Below are positions 8,736-17,762 of a stretch of 64,000 bases of DNA, one piece after another. Every line of letters begins with the position of its first letter. Position 1 is the stretch's first letter. The notes beneath the pieces are model-generated. The model was not told the origin of the DNA and ran no database searches. It saw nothing but the letters and a program-made list of their open reading frames with translations. The position numbers were made by a program, and so were the translations under genes. Source of the stretch: Nitrospira sp. (GTDB lineage Bacteria; Nitrospirota; Nitrospiria; Nitrospirales; Nitrospiraceae); contig JAFEBL010000002.1 in NCBI GenBank assembly GCA_018242665.1, forward strand, positions 62,001 through 126,000, given 5' to 3'.

Positions 8736-8764
8736 TAGGCCCAACCGGCACATTGGGCTATAGT
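8736..8764 (+). promoter_or_regulatory. Inverted repeat overlapping a -10 element before the first PilZ gene
   Basis: The arms TAGGCCCAA and TTGGGCTA (8736-8760) form a near-perfect dyad with an 8-base centre and one bulged G. The right arm overlaps TATAGT at 8759-8764, a good -10 about 50 bases before the PilZ gene start. No clear -35 is visible. The layout suggests an operator, but no regulator can be named. Confidence 0.33.
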
Positions 8765-8812
8765 TTGATTCGACAGTAGCATTGCATCCGGCAGTACCAG
8801 GGAGGACGCACC

Positions 8813-9178
8813 ATGCAGACTCGATATAGTCAACGAGTGTCAGTCGATGGTTCGGTGATGTTTGCGGGAGAGCATATTGTCGGAGAAGGGCGGATTCTCG
8901 ACTTGTCTCTCCCCGGCTGCCTGCTGGAAAGCTCCAAGAAGATGAGTGCGGGAGAATACCTTCAACTGCGGCTGTTTCTCCCTGATCGCGCGACGCCGTT
9001 GCATGTGGCATTGGCCGCCGTCCGATGGGTCGATGGGTGTCGGCTCGGAGTGGAGTTCATTCGTACCTCTCAGGAAGAACAACGGCGCCTGGAACAGTTT
9101 TTTAAACAGTATCGGAGTCGGAAACAAAGACCGCGCTGGAGTGAAGGCGTGGTGCTCATTGGCGCTACGGGGAGATAA
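8813..9178 (+). CDS. PilZ-domain protein (possible c-di-GMP receptor)
   Basis: A 121-residue single-domain protein starting at an ATG after GGAGGACGCACC. It has the PilZ layout: basic N-terminal stretch, ILDLSLPGCLLESSKKM resembling the (D/N)xSxxG motif, and a late strand AAVRWVDGCRLGVEFIR matching the VRW..G...G(I/V)(E/K)F pattern of PilZ. The classical RxxxR motif is only weakly present (RYSQR near residue 3), so nucleotide binding is uncertain. It lies next to a second PilZ gene and between sigma-54 activators, which would suit control of motility. No partner is fused. Confidence 0.8.
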   Translation: MQTRYSQRVSVDGSVMFAGEHIVGEGRILDLSLPGCLLESSKKMSAGEYLQLRLFLPDRATPLHVALAAVRWVDGCRLGVEFIRTSQEEQRRLEQFFKQYRSRKQRPRWSEGVVLIGATGR

Positions 9179-9225
9179 CGATCCGGCAACACATCTGCCA
9201 GGCTAGTCTTGGAGGAGAGTCGCCC

Positions 9226-9567
9226 ATGTCACAACATTTTCGACTACGGACATACCAACGAACCACAGCCTGCGGTGCTGGGTACTATCTCTCGGAGGAT
9301 TTTCTGGGAAAAGGCGTGGTTCGTGACATTTCACCTGGTGGGTGGCGCATGCAAGGGGACCATCACGTCACGGTGGGAATGAGGCTCTCGCTCAGAATGG
9401 GGCATCCCGAGGACGAGGTCCCTCTGAACATCGAGGAAGCGACAGTACAATGGGTGAGCGGAAAGGATTTCGGGGTCAAAATCACAAAGATTCGCCGCTC
9501 AGCCACCAGAAGACTTGAACGCCTCGTGAGCCGGCAGTGGCAGCCAGATTCACACGTGCAAGGCTAG
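9226..9567 (+). CDS. PilZ-domain protein, second copy
   Basis: A 113-residue PilZ-like protein beginning at an ATG with GGAGGAGAGT upstream. It shows RLRTYQR near the N terminus, VVRDISPGGWRMQG (the DxSxGG-type loop) and ATVQWVSGKDFGVKITKIR as the final strand pair. It lies 47 bases after the first PilZ gene, so the two are probably co-transcribed. They are only distantly similar. Its stop overlaps by 4 bases the end of the convergent response regulator gene. Confidence 0.8.
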   Translation: MSQHFRLRTYQRTTACGAGYYLSEDFLGKGVVRDISPGGWRMQGDHHVTVGMRLSLRMGHPEDEVPLNIEEATVQWVSGKDFGVKITKIRRSATRRLERLVSRQWQPDSHVQG

Positions 9568-10979
9568 GCGTCTTTGACCTCTTCTTCCGCATGCTCGATC
9601 CCGCCTGAATCGAAATCTACACGCTCTTTCATCATCGACGGATGCAAGCCATATTTTTTGAGCATCTTGTAAAAGTCGGCCCGATACCGTCCGGCGAATT
9701 GAGCGGCTCTCGAAATATTGCCGCCTGTCATCAGCAACACATTGCGCAAGTACGATCTTTCGAATTCTTCTTTGGCTTCGGTCAACGGTTTCAAACCGAT
9801 ATCGGCCGACGGGCCGACTGACGGAAGCAATTCCGGCACGACCATATCCTGCCGAGACATCACGACGGCTTTTTCAATCACATTCTCCAGCTCGCGGACA
9901 TTGCCTGGCCAGGGATATGCCATCAGTCGATGCATCGCGGCAGCCGTGAACCCCCGCACATCCTTGTTGGACCGTTTCACGCTTTGTGTGAGAAAGTGTT
10001 GGGCAAGCAGCGGAATGTCGTCTTTCCGTTCCCTCAATGGGGGAATGGCCAGGGGAACCACCGAGATTCGATAGTACAGGTCGTGACGGAACGTTCCCGC
10101 CTTGACACATTCGGCGAGATCTTTGTTGGTCGCGGTGATGATCCGTACATCGACTTTCGTCGCATACCCGGCTCCCACCTCGCGCACTTCACGCTCCTGC
10201 ACTGCCCGCAGCAATTTGACCTGCATGGGAAGTGACATTTCTGCGATTTCATCGAGAAAAAGCGTGCCCCCGTTCGCACTCTGAAAGAGGCCCGGCTTGG
10301 CGGTCATCGCACTCGTAAATGCCCCGCGAATGTGGCCGAACAATTCACTTTCAAACAAATGTTCGCTGACTGCCGCACAATTCAGGGCGACGAACGGTCC
10401 TTTGGTTCGACGGCTGTTGGCGTGAAGCACCCGCGCGAGCACCTCTTTCCCGGTTCCGGTTTCGCCCGTGAGCAGAATTGTCGCATCCGAGTCCGCAATC
10501 TGAGCGACCTGTTGGAAGAGTCTCTGCATCGCGGGACTTCTGGCAATGACGTTTTCCAGGCCATACAGTTCTTTCACCAACGACTTGAGTCGCTGGATCT
10601 CCCGGGTCATACGCAACTGGACCAACGCCTTATCAAGGGTCGCTTTCAACTCCTTGTCGTCAAAGGGCTTGGTCAAATACCCGAACGCTCCACGCTGCAT
10701 CGCTTCCACGGCATTCGGTATGCTGCCATGGGCGGTTAAAATAATGACCGGCAACCCCGGCTGAATACGCAGCAGCTCTTCAGTCAGCTCAAGCCCATCT
10801 TCGGCTCTCAACCGCAAGTCGGTGACGGCGATGTCAAACATCTCCTGCCGCGCGGCGGCAAGCGCATCCCGTCCGTTCGTGCATGGGGTGACAGTAAATC
10901 CCAACGCTGAGAGGCGCATCCTCAATAAGTGCAGGAGACCTTCGTCATCATCTACAACGAGAATGCGTTCGTGCTCCAT
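9564..10979 (-). CDS. Sigma-54-dependent response regulator, GlrR/QseF-like
   Basis: A 471-residue NtrC-family protein. The receiver domain opens with ILVVDDDEGLLHLL and has its phospho-acceptor Asp in AVTDLRLR; the AAA+ domain has GETGTGKE and TLFLDEIAEM. The C-terminal helix-turn-helix GNISRAAQFAGRYRADFYKM is of the kind found in GlrR (QseF). The sigma-54 contact loop reads GAFTSA rather than GAFTGA, a notable change. It is the last gene of a kinase-lipoprotein-regulator operon, the layout of glrK-qseG-glrR, 8 bases after the lipoprotein stop. It probably responds to envelope or cell-surface signals. Confidence 0.88.
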   Translation of the reverse strand: MEHERILVVDDDEGLLHLLRMRLSALGFTVTPCTNGRDALAAARQEMFDIAVTDLRLRAEDGLELTEELLRIQPGLPVIILTAHGSIPNAVEAMQRGAFGYLTKPFDDKELKATLDKALVQLRMTREIQRLKSLVKELYGLENVIARSPAMQRLFQQVAQIADSDATILLTGETGTGKEVLARVLHANSRRTKGPFVALNCAAVSEHLFESELFGHIRGAFTSAMTAKPGLFQSANGGTLFLDEIAEMSLPMQVKLLRAVQEREVREVGAGYATKVDVRIITATNKDLAECVKAGTFRHDLYYRISVVPLAIPPLRERKDDIPLLAQHFLTQSVKRSNKDVRGFTAAAMHRLMAYPWPGNVRELENVIEKAVVMSRQDMVVPELLPSVGPSADIGLKPLTEAKEEFERSYLRNVLLMTGGNISRAAQFAGRYRADFYKMLKKYGLHPSMMKERVDFDSGGIEHAEEEVKDA

Positions 10980-10987
10980 AACGGTCC

Positions 10988-11761
10988 TTAGGGTCTAACC
11001 TGGTCCGACGGTTGGGGTGGAAGAAGGTTGGATGGAGGTTTGATCGGGCGAGTTTTGCCTCGCATTTCCTGATCGATACGTTTGAGCGCTTCTAACTGAC
11101 TGGTCAGTTCCTCGATCTTTCGATCGCGGTCATTGACCTGCCGCTGTAGATTTTGCAGCATGGCCGGATCGCCCGACATCCGATGAGATTCTCGCCTTGA
11201 ATTAAATAGCTCCGCTTTCCGCTCCTGGTCCTGCAATTCGCGCTGCATCATCTCAAGGGATTGGGCTTCGCTATCCTGCAGCGCACGCAACTGTTGAATA
11301 ATCAATTCACGGTCCAGGAGGTCACGCACCGTCCGTTCAACCGTCTGGGAGAGAACCCCCTGCTTCTCCGCCATGGCCGGGCCGTTCATCACCGAGCGCA
11401 ACCAAGACGGATCGGGTGGAAGCTCGCCCGTCTGAAGGAGGTGGAGCCAGAGCCGGCTGGAAACGGCAAGTTGGCTCTTGGGTGCGACTGCAATGACTTT
11501 TTCGAAGTACTGGATGGCTGACTCTCGACTTTCATACAGGGCCGTCAAGGCGCGGGTGAAGAATACATGATCGCAGGTATTCTTACTAGCACATTTGGAG
11601 GCCGCCTGGGACTCTTTACGTAGAAGCGCCTGCGAAGGTTTTCCATCTAGTCCATCCCCCGCGAAATAAGGACTGTGCGGCGAGGGAGACGGGAGGGAAC
11701 CACATGCCGACAGTAGCATCACAAGCCACGCAAGCGTGCCGCTGACAGATACGCGCCTCAC
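10988..11761 (-). CDS. QseG-like lipoprotein with coiled coil
   Basis: Lipoprotein of 257 residues with signal and lipobox (LAWLVMLLSACG). The middle is helical, and a long coiled coil with many Gln, Glu, Arg and Leu (LQRQVNDRDRKIEELTSQLE) leads to a proline-rich end. Its place between a membrane kinase and a GlrR-like regulator matches QseG, the outer-membrane lipoprotein that assists GlrK/QseE. GTG at 11761 is chosen because it overlaps the kinase stop by one base (TAGTG) and starts a well-formed signal (RRVSVSGTLAW); a GTG at 11791 is the alternative. Sequence similarity to QseG was not tested. Confidence 0.75.
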   Translation of the reverse strand: MRRVSVSGTLAWLVMLLSACGSLPSPSPHSPYFAGDGLDGKPSQALLRKESQAASKCASKNTCDHVFFTRALTALYESRESAIQYFEKVIAVAPKSQLAVSSRLWLHLLQTGELPPDPSWLRSVMNGPAMAEKQGVLSQTVERTVRDLLDRELIIQQLRALQDSEAQSLEMMQRELQDQERKAELFNSRRESHRMSGDPAMLQNLQRQVNDRDRKIEELTSQLEALKRIDQEMRGKTRPIKPPSNLLPPQPSDQVRP

Positions 11762-13233
11762 TAAGCCGCCATCCCGGATTTGGTCAGACACAGGATAAAT
11801 CGCACGGTAGTTCCTTTTCCGACAGCGCTCTCTACCCAGATACGTCCACCATGGGCCTCTACGACCCGTTTCGCAAGGGCCAGCCCCAGTCCACTCCCTA
11901 CCGACGCATGCCTGCTCTTGGTGCGGCCCTGGTAAAACCGCTCGAAAATATGCGGCACTTCCTCCGCTGGTATGCCGGGCCCAGAATCTGACACATCGAC
12001 ACAGAGCAGGCCATCCTCCCGCCTCGGGGTCATTTGCAATTTCACCACTGCCCCTTCCGGACTGTACTTCAATGCATTGGAGAGCACATTGTCGAGCACT
12101 TGTTCGATCCGCGTGCTGTCAGCTCGCACCCAATGGCGTTCCACCGGAGCCTCCACCAACAGCTGCACCTGCTTGGCATCGGCCAGCAATCGGATTTTAT
12201 TCACGGAAATATCGGCTACCCGGCGAAGGTCCGTCGGCACGAACCGATATTCCATCATGCCCGCCTCCATTTTCGACAAATCCAGAATCGTGGAGATCAG
12301 ATACATCAACCGCCGGCTGCTGTCGGACATGATCCGTAGCGTCGTTCGCTGATCCTGAGTCAACGGACCTGGAATCTCGTCGAGCAGGAGATGCGTACCT
12401 TCTTGAATAGACGCCATCGGGGTCCGCAATTCGTGCGACACGTGTGCCAGAAATTCGCTCTTGATGTCGTCCAACTGCTGCAGCCTCGTGCCCATCCATT
12501 TTACGGCGTCCCCCAACTCTCGCAATTCTCGCGGCGCTGGACCATCCAAGCTGGCGTGAAAGTTCCCCTGCCCCATCTCCCGAATAGTGGCCTGCAATCG
12601 GCGCAACGGACGGAGAATGTTATAACTCGCGACTGCCGCCAAGCCGAGGCCAAACAACAGCGCGACCATGACCAGATTGCGGGTGACGGACTCAGCATGG
12701 ACCGAACTGGCATGCGAGGCTGTTACCCCGACGGCAATCCGGGCTTCATGGAGACCGATATACTGCTGCAGCGTCGACGCAATCTTGGCCGCCAGCGCAT
12801 CGCGGCGCGCATCATACCGGGCGACGGCTTCAGCTGACTGTCCTTTGGACTCCGCGAGTTGAGCGTGAAAAAGCGCCAAATGGCTCTGCTGGAGCAACTC
12901 CACTTCCCTCAACAGGCGTATTTCCGGCTCCGACGCCTCATGGGCAAACAACCCCTGCAAGACGACTTGAAATTCTTTGCTCTCGCCGTCGAAGTGCTCG
13001 AGGAACGTGGACGCTGGAACCGCCACGTATTTTCTCTCGCTCTGCACCTGTTCATACAACGAGGCCACCAACCGTTTCGCCGAATCAATTTCCGGATGAT
13101 GATGCGAGCCGACCTCCGTGTTCAGGCCGGCGAGCGTTCTGATTTGCAACAACGCATAGACGTTCACCCCGGCCATCACGGCAATGATCACCAGATACGT
13201 CAGAATGAGTCGCCAAAAAATCGAGAGCCGCAC
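11761..13233 (-). CDS. Membrane sensor histidine kinase, GlrK/QseE-like
   Basis: A 490-residue sensor: transmembrane helix near residues 5-25 (LILTYLVIIAVMAGVNVYAL), a helical periplasmic region, a second helix (NLVMVALLFGLGLAAVASY), a HAMP linker, HisKA with FLAHVSHELRTPMASI, and the ATPase domain (LDNVLSNALKYSPEG, DSGPGIP, FERFYQ, GSGLGLAL). GTG at 13233 is preferred because GGAGAAGG lies 7 bases upstream. It heads a kinase-lipoprotein-regulator operon like glrK-qseG-glrR. It probably phosphorylates the GAFTSA regulator encoded two genes downstream. Confidence 0.9.
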   Translation of the reverse strand: MRLSIFWRLILTYLVIIAVMAGVNVYALLQIRTLAGLNTEVGSHHHPEIDSAKRLVASLYEQVQSERKYVAVPASTFLEHFDGESKEFQVVLQGLFAHEASEPEIRLLREVELLQQSHLALFHAQLAESKGQSAEAVARYDARRDALAAKIASTLQQYIGLHEARIAVGVTASHASSVHAESVTRNLVMVALLFGLGLAAVASYNILRPLRRLQATIREMGQGNFHASLDGPAPRELRELGDAVKWMGTRLQQLDDIKSEFLAHVSHELRTPMASIQEGTHLLLDEIPGPLTQDQRTTLRIMSDSSRRLMYLISTILDLSKMEAGMMEYRFVPTDLRRVADISVNKIRLLADAKQVQLLVEAPVERHWVRADSTRIEQVLDNVLSNALKYSPEGAVVKLQMTPRREDGLLCVDVSDSGPGIPAEEVPHIFERFYQGRTKSRHASVGSGLGLALAKRVVEAHGGRIWVESAVGKGTTVRFILCLTKSGMAA

Positions 13234-13375
13234 GATGGAGCCTTCTCCGGTCAATCGCCCGAATCAGGGCACTCAGCAGTGTAGGCTTAGCCATACACCA
13301 CTTCTGGGCGACCCTCAACAAGTTCTCCATATTGTGTGCAGAGCACCGGGGAACCTTCGATGACGGCAGGCCCTC

Positions 13376-14194
13376 CTAGCGAGCTGAATCAGAGAATTGC
13401 GATTGATAGAGGCGTTGCCGTCTCGATGTCGACGACAGGGCGGCGAATAGGTGGCCGCGAAACAGCAGCATGGACACCATCAGCGGCGGGGTCAACAGCA
13501 GCGCAACCAGGCCGGTCAGACTGGCGGAGATGCCAAGATCGGTGAGCCAGGCGCTCAAGACGGTAAACGGAACAAAGACGAGTTGAATAAAATCGAGTCC
13601 CGCGCCTCGCCCCAACTGACTCGACAGCTTGAAAAAGAGCGAAAGCCCCAGAGGAGCCAGGACCAAGGCCATCGGCAAAAACCACTCGATCCAGTTGTCG
13701 ATCACAAAGTCATAACTTCGCTTGAGGACATCGAGTGGCGAATCATGCCTGGTGAGGTAGATGACTTCTGGCGCGGGATTTAACAAGATGAACAGGAGCA
13801 ACAGACAGGCGGTCACCAAGAACTGGCTGTCCGGGTTTGCGCGAAGGCTCGTGTCCAGCAGCATGGTCGGGATCCACAGGACAAACCCCACGCTGATCAC
13901 ATCCCAAAAATAATGGCCCATACTCTCCAGCACGTCATTGAAAGTGATGGCTCTCATGCCCTTGATGGCCTGTTCAATCAGGCTCAGCGTGGCACCGATC
14001 AACAAGGCATTGACTGCCCCGAGCAGGAATCCCCCGAGCATTCCGAGCGGACGGGCGATTTGATGGGCCAGCAGCATGAGCATGGTGAAGACCACCACGG
14101 AGAGAATCACGACCCACCCGCGGACGAGCGAGCGGACCATGGCATGGAACGAGTCCCGATAGAGCTGCAGTGTAGAGGTCACGACGGTCAGCAT
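13376..14194 (-). CDS. Polytopic inner-membrane protein of unknown function
   Basis: A 272-residue protein with about six hydrophobic segments, including VVILSVVVFTMLMLLAHQIA, GGFLLGAVNALLIGATLSLI and a long leucine-rich run before LNPAPEVIYL. The loop after the middle helices holds a conserved-looking NPAPEVIYLTRHDSPLDVLK. I do not recognise the family; the mix of amphipathic and membrane segments resembles DUF975/YciC-type proteins, but this is a guess. It stands alone between the GlrK-like operon and clpB and is preceded by a plausible sigma-70 promoter. Confidence 0.75.
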   Translation of the reverse strand: MLTVVTSTLQLYRDSFHAMVRSLVRGWVVILSVVVFTMLMLLAHQIARPLGMLGGFLLGAVNALLIGATLSLIEQAIKGMRAITFNDVLESMGHYFWDVISVGFVLWIPTMLLDTSLRANPDSQFLVTACLLLLFILLNPAPEVIYLTRHDSPLDVLKRSYDFVIDNWIEWFLPMALVLAPLGLSLFFKLSSQLGRGAGLDFIQLVFVPFTVLSAWLTDLGISASLTGLVALLLTPPLMVSMLLFRGHLFAALSSTSRRQRLYQSQFSDSAR

Positions 14195-14266
14195 AGCTCA
14201 GCCAATACACACAAGACGGTGATGAACGACAAGCGCCTGGAGCACCCCTCCATGCCCGAACGCGGG

Positions 14267-14296
14267 ACAATATGACGGATTCCCTCGAGAGGTCAA
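14267..14296 (-). promoter_or_regulatory. Sigma-70-type promoter for the membrane protein gene
   Basis: On the minus strand TTGACC (14291-14296), an 18-base spacer and TATTGT (14267-14272). The start point would be near 14260, about 66 bases before the ATG at 14194. Confidence 0.48.
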
Positions 14297-14365
14297 GTCA
14301 ACGGCGCAGCTCGATGCCTCCTAGGTGACGGACATGAATCGGCGGGACTCCGCCGCTCGTCGCTA

Positions 14366-14393
14366 TTGACTTGCCCGCCGGTATGATTATGTT
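14366..14393 (+). promoter_or_regulatory. Promoter for clpB
   Basis: TTGACT at 14366-14371, 16-base spacer, TATGTT at 14388-14393, about 40 bases before the clpB ATG. It fits a vegetative promoter. No CIRCE repeat and no clear heat-shock sigma-32 element is visible, so how clpB is induced by stress here is not apparent. Confidence 0.48.
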
Positions 14394-14432
14394 CTTCAAA
14401 TATAACGGCATACCCACCCAGGAGTTCGCCAT

Positions 14433-17042
14433 ATGGACATGAACCGGATGACCGTCAAACTACAGGAAGCCTTGCAGAGTGCCTCCGCGCTGGCGATGCG
14501 CCGAGGACACCAGGGAATTGATGTTGAGCATCTGCTCATGGCGCTTCTGGAACAGGATGGAGGCATCGCCGCCTCGCTGTTTGAGCAGGCTGGGGTTTCC
14601 CCGGTTTCCGTTCGACAAGCGGCGGAGCAGGCATTGGCCAAAGTCCCCCACGTGCAGGGCCCCGGCGCGGCGCCCGGCCAAATCCATCTCACTGCGCGAC
14701 TAGGCTCGATCCTGACGAAAGCCGAAGACCACATGAAGGAGTTGCGGGACGACTTCATCAGTGTGGAGCACGTCATCCTGGCCATGGTGGAAGAAGGGGG
14801 GATTTTCCGTCGGCTCAATCTGACACGCGAGCGTCTACTCACCGCACTGCAGCAAGTCCGTGGCAATCAACGGGTGACCACCCAGGATCCGGAAGGGACC
14901 TATCAAGCGCTCGAAAAATATGGGCGAGACCTCACCAAACTGGCCGGCCAGGGAAAGCTGGATCCGGTGATCGGGCGTGACGATGAAATCCGTCGGACCA
15001 TTCAAATTTTGTCCCGTCGTACGAAGAATAATCCGGTCCTCATCGGTGAGCCCGGCGTCGGCAAGACGGCGATCGTCGAGGGGTTGGCTCAACGCATCGT
15101 CAAGGGCGATGTGCCGGAGGGGCTCAAACAGAAGCGTGTCGTGGTGCTGGATATGGGAGCCCTGGTGGCCGGCGCCAAATTCCGAGGGGAATTCGAGGAG
15201 CGCTTGAAGGCAGTCCTCAAGGAAATCCAAGCGGCGCAGGGACAGGTGCTGCTGTTCATCGATGAACTTCATACGGTCGTCGGTGCCGGTGCGGCCGAGG
15301 GCGCCATGGATGCAGCCAATCTCCTCAAGCCGATGTTGGCCCGTGGTGAAATGCATCTGATCGGTGCCACCACGCTTGACGAATATCGCAAGCATATCGA
15401 AAAAGATGCGGCTCTGGAACGACGATTCCAAACGGTCCTCGTCGATCAACCGAGCGTGGAAGACACCATCTCCATCCTCCGAGGACTGAAAGAACGCTAC
15501 GAGGTCCATCATGGCGTGCGCATCAAGGATGCCGCGCTGGTTGCGGCCGCGAAGCTCTCCAACCGGTATATCGGCGACCGGTTTTTGCCTGATAAGGCCA
15601 TCGACCTGGTCGACGAGGCCGCGGCGCGCCTCAGAACAGAGATCGACAGTTTGCCGGCTGAACTCGACGAAGTGTCACGCAAGGTGCTGCAACTGGAGAT
15701 CGAGCGGGAAGCCCTCAAGAAGGAAACCGATCCGGGTAGCAAAGCACGGCTGCAGTCGATCGAGAAAGAACTCACGGAGAAAAATCGAGATCTCCAAGCG
15801 CTGAAAACACGGTGGGAATCCGAAAAGAATTCGGTCAGCAAGTTGCGAAAAATCCGTCAACAGATCGAAGAAGTCAAACAGCACATCGATCGATCCGAAC
15901 GGGCCTACGACCTCAACAAGGTGGCCGAATTGCGGTATGGCGAATTGCCCAGGCTCGAACGCGAATTGGAACTCGAACAACAATCCCTCGGGAAGAAACA
16001 GAACGAGACCCGCCTGCTGAAAGAGGAAGTGGACGAAGAGGATATTGCGGCAGTGGTCAGCCGATGGACCGGGATTCCCGTTACGAGACTCGTCGAAGGG
16101 GAAATGGAAAAACTCCTAAAACTGGACGAGCTGTTACACACACGTGTCGTCGGCCAGGAGCAAGCCGTCACGGCGGTGGCCGACGCCGTCGTCCGGGCAC
16201 GTTCAGGCATCAAGGACCCCAACCGACCAATCGGTTCATTTCTGTTTCTCGGCCCCACCGGCGTCGGCAAAACCGAACTGGCGCGCGCATTATCCGTCAC
16301 GCTGTTCGATGACGAGTCGAACCTGATCCGGATCGACATGTCCGAGTACATGGAGAAACATACCGTGGCCCGGCTGATCGGCGCTCCGCCGGGCTATGTG
16401 GGGTATGAAGAGGGCGGGCAATTGACCGAGGCCGTGCGTCGACATCCGTTCTCGGTGATCCTCTTCGATGAAATCGAAAAGGCCCACCATGACGTCTTCA
16501 ACATTCTCTTGCAGGTGCTCGATGATGGGCGTCTGACCGATTCGCAGGGACGAACCGTCGACTTTAAGAATACGGTTCTGATCATGACCTCGAACATCGG
16601 CAGTCAGCATATTCTGGAAGCGCAGCAGGCGGGCGCTTCGTACGAAACCATGAAGGCGCAAGTCACGGGCGAGCTCCGCGCACACTTCCGGCCGGAGTTT
16701 CTGAACCGAGTGGATGAAATCGTCGTGTTCCATGCGCTCGGGAACGAACACCTGACGAAGATCGTGGAGATTCAGTTGGAGCGGTTGCGGGCCAGATTGC
16801 TGGAACGGCGGATCACGCTGACGGTGACGCCGGATGCGCTCCAGAATCTCGGGCGTCGCGGGTATGACCCGGTGTACGGCGCGAGGCCACTCAAGCGCCT
16901 CATTCAGCAGGAAATCGAAACCCCGATGGCGCGCCAGCTGATCAAGGGTGAATTACGTGATGGAGATACGGCGGTTGTTGATCTGAGAGATGGGCAGATC
17001 GTGATCGTTCCAACGGTGGCGCCACAGACGACCGAGCAGTAA
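14433..17042 (+). CDS. clpB: Disaggregase chaperone ClpB
   Basis: ClpB is the hexameric AAA+ disaggregase that works with DnaK to solubilise aggregated proteins. The 869 residues hold the N-terminal ClpN repeat domain (about 1-150), AAA-1 (Walker A GEPGVGKT, Walker B VLLFIDE), the long coiled-coil middle domain (about 400-530, rich in Glu/Lys/Arg) that separates ClpB from ClpA, AAA-2 ([19 protein letters not shown]) and the C-terminal domain. The pore-loop motif GYVGYEEGG is present. The ATG at 14433 follows AGGAG by 8 bases. The gene is monocistronic and runs into a convergent gene. Confidence 0.97.
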   Translation: MDMNRMTVKLQEALQSASALAMRRGHQGIDVEHLLMALLEQDGGIAASLFEQAGVSPVSVRQAAEQALAKVPHVQGPGAAPGQIHLTARLGSILTKAEDHMKELRDDFISVEHVILAMVEEGGIFRRLNLTRERLLTALQQVRGNQRVTTQDPEGTYQALEKYGRDLTKLAGQGKLDPVIGRDDEIRRTIQILSRRTKNNPVLIGEPGVGKTAIVEGLAQRIVKGDVPEGLKQKRVVVLDMGALVAGAKFRGEFEERLKAVLKEIQAAQGQVLLFIDELHTVVGAGAAEGAMDAANLLKPMLARGEMHLIGATTLDEYRKHIEKDAALERRFQTVLVDQPSVEDTISILRGLKERYEVHHGVRIKDAALVAAAKLSNRYIGDRFLPDKAIDLVDEAAARLRTEIDSLPAELDEVSRKVLQLEIEREALKKETDPGSKARLQSIEKELTEKNRDLQALKTRWESEKNSVSKLRKIRQQIEEVKQHIDRSERAYDLNKVAELRYGELPRLERELELEQQSLGKKQNETRLLKEEVDEEDIAAVVSRWTGIPVTRLVEGEMEKLLKLDELLHTRVVGQEQAVTAVADAVVRARSGIKDPNRPIGSFLFLGPTGVGKTELARALSVTLFDDESNLIRIDMSEYMEKHTVARLIGAPPGYVGYEEGGQLTEAVRRHPFSVILFDEIEKAHHDVFNILLQVLDDGRLTDSQGRTVDFKNTVLIMTSNIGSQHILEAQQAGASYETMKAQVTGELRAHFRPEFLNRVDEIVVFHALGNEHLTKIVEIQLERLRARLLERRITLTVTPDALQNLGRRGYDPVYGARPLKRLIQQEIETPMARQLIKGELRDGDTAVVDLRDGQIVIVPTVAPQTTEQ

Positions 17043-17057
17043 CAGCAGCAACCCAAG

Positions 17058-17085
17058 GGGGCGGTTATCCCAGGAAGACCGCCCC
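17058..17085. terminator. GC-rich hairpin between convergent clpB and the next gene
   Basis: GGGGCGGT (17058-17065) pairs with ACCGCCCC (17078-17085) across a 12-base loop. It lies 15 bases after the clpB stop and overlaps the end of the convergent gene. No T-run follows, so it would be an atypical bidirectional terminator. Confidence 0.35.
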
Positions 17086-17490
17086 GCCCTTGGTATCCGT
17101 CTCTTTCCCGCTGAGATGCTTTTTGTCGATCCGCCATTCCGTTTGCGAGACGTCGAGCCGATGCCCCTTGATCGTGTGGAATGAACCTCGGCTGAACACG
17201 ACGCGGTTGCCGTCCTTCAGCTCTAAGGAAAACACGACGGTCCCCGAGTCCTCATGTTTGAGCGAAACGCTAGTCGGGCTTTTGGCCAATTGATAGGCAC
17301 GACGCTCGTTGAAAGTGAGATTGCTGTCGACGACCTTCGCCATCATCCGGCCCACCTCATCGAACAGCGCAAAATTCACCAGTAACGCCCGGGACGGCTC
17401 CTTAATCGCCACTTCAAATTGCGGCACACCCTCGATATCGATGATGCCGTTGGAGTTCCGATACAGATTCGACCCAACCTCAATATCCAT
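17065..17490 (-). CDS. Conserved-looking protein of unknown function (141 aa)
   Basis: A mostly beta-stranded soluble protein with no signal or membrane segment. Recognisable stretches are GVPQFEVAIKEPSRALLVNF, GRMMAKVVDSNLTFNERRAY and GTVVFSLELKDGNRVVFSRG, which look like a two-sheet sandwich fold. I do not recognise the family. ATG at 17490 is chosen because AAGGAG sits 8 bases upstream; a GTG at 17496 is too close to that site. It follows a small membrane protein and the yifB-type gene on the same strand, with a gap of 41 bases, so it may belong to that operon. Confidence 0.75.
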   Translation of the reverse strand: MDIEVGSNLYRNSNGIIDIEGVPQFEVAIKEPSRALLVNFALFDEVGRMMAKVVDSNLTFNERRAYQLAKSPTSVSLKHEDSGTVVFSLELKDGNRVVFSRGSFHTIKGHRLDVSQTEWRIDKKHLSGKETDTKGGAVFLG

Positions 17491-17531
17491 GCTCACGGCT
17501 CCTTATGCGTCACGGCATCCGAGGACGCCCG

Positions 17532-17762
17532 TCACGACTTCTTGATACGATCCAGAATCAACGCGATACACCCGCCGAGCAATCCCCCGCCGAGAATCGT
17601 CGTCAGAAATTCCACCAACTTCAGTTCCCACACCGACCCCTGCGCCTGCATTGCCTCACGAATGCCACCCTGGAGCAGAATCACCGCCAACGCCATGGTG
17701 GCGCCGACGATAAACCACCAGGCGAACACACGGGCCGTATGGATGACAGGCGATTCCTTCAC
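17532..17762 (-). CDS. Small two-helix membrane protein (76 aa)
   Basis: A short protein with two predicted membrane helices (FAWWFIVGATMALAVILLQG and FLTTILGGGLLGGCIALIL) linked by a short loop, with a basic tail DRIKKS. The start overlaps the stop of the yifB-type gene by 4 bases (ATGA), so translation is coupled. Glycine-rich second helix suggests helix packing or oligomerisation. Function unknown. Confidence 0.72.
   Translation of the reverse strand: MKESPVIHTARVFAWWFIVGATMALAVILLQGGIREAMQAQGSVWELKLVEFLTTILGGGLLGGCIALILDRIKKS

Noticed and set aside
14300-14432. CIRCE or sigma-32 heat-shock element before clpB
   Set aside because: No TTAGCACTC-type repeat and no clear CTTGAA/CCCCAT pair was found; only a vegetative promoter.
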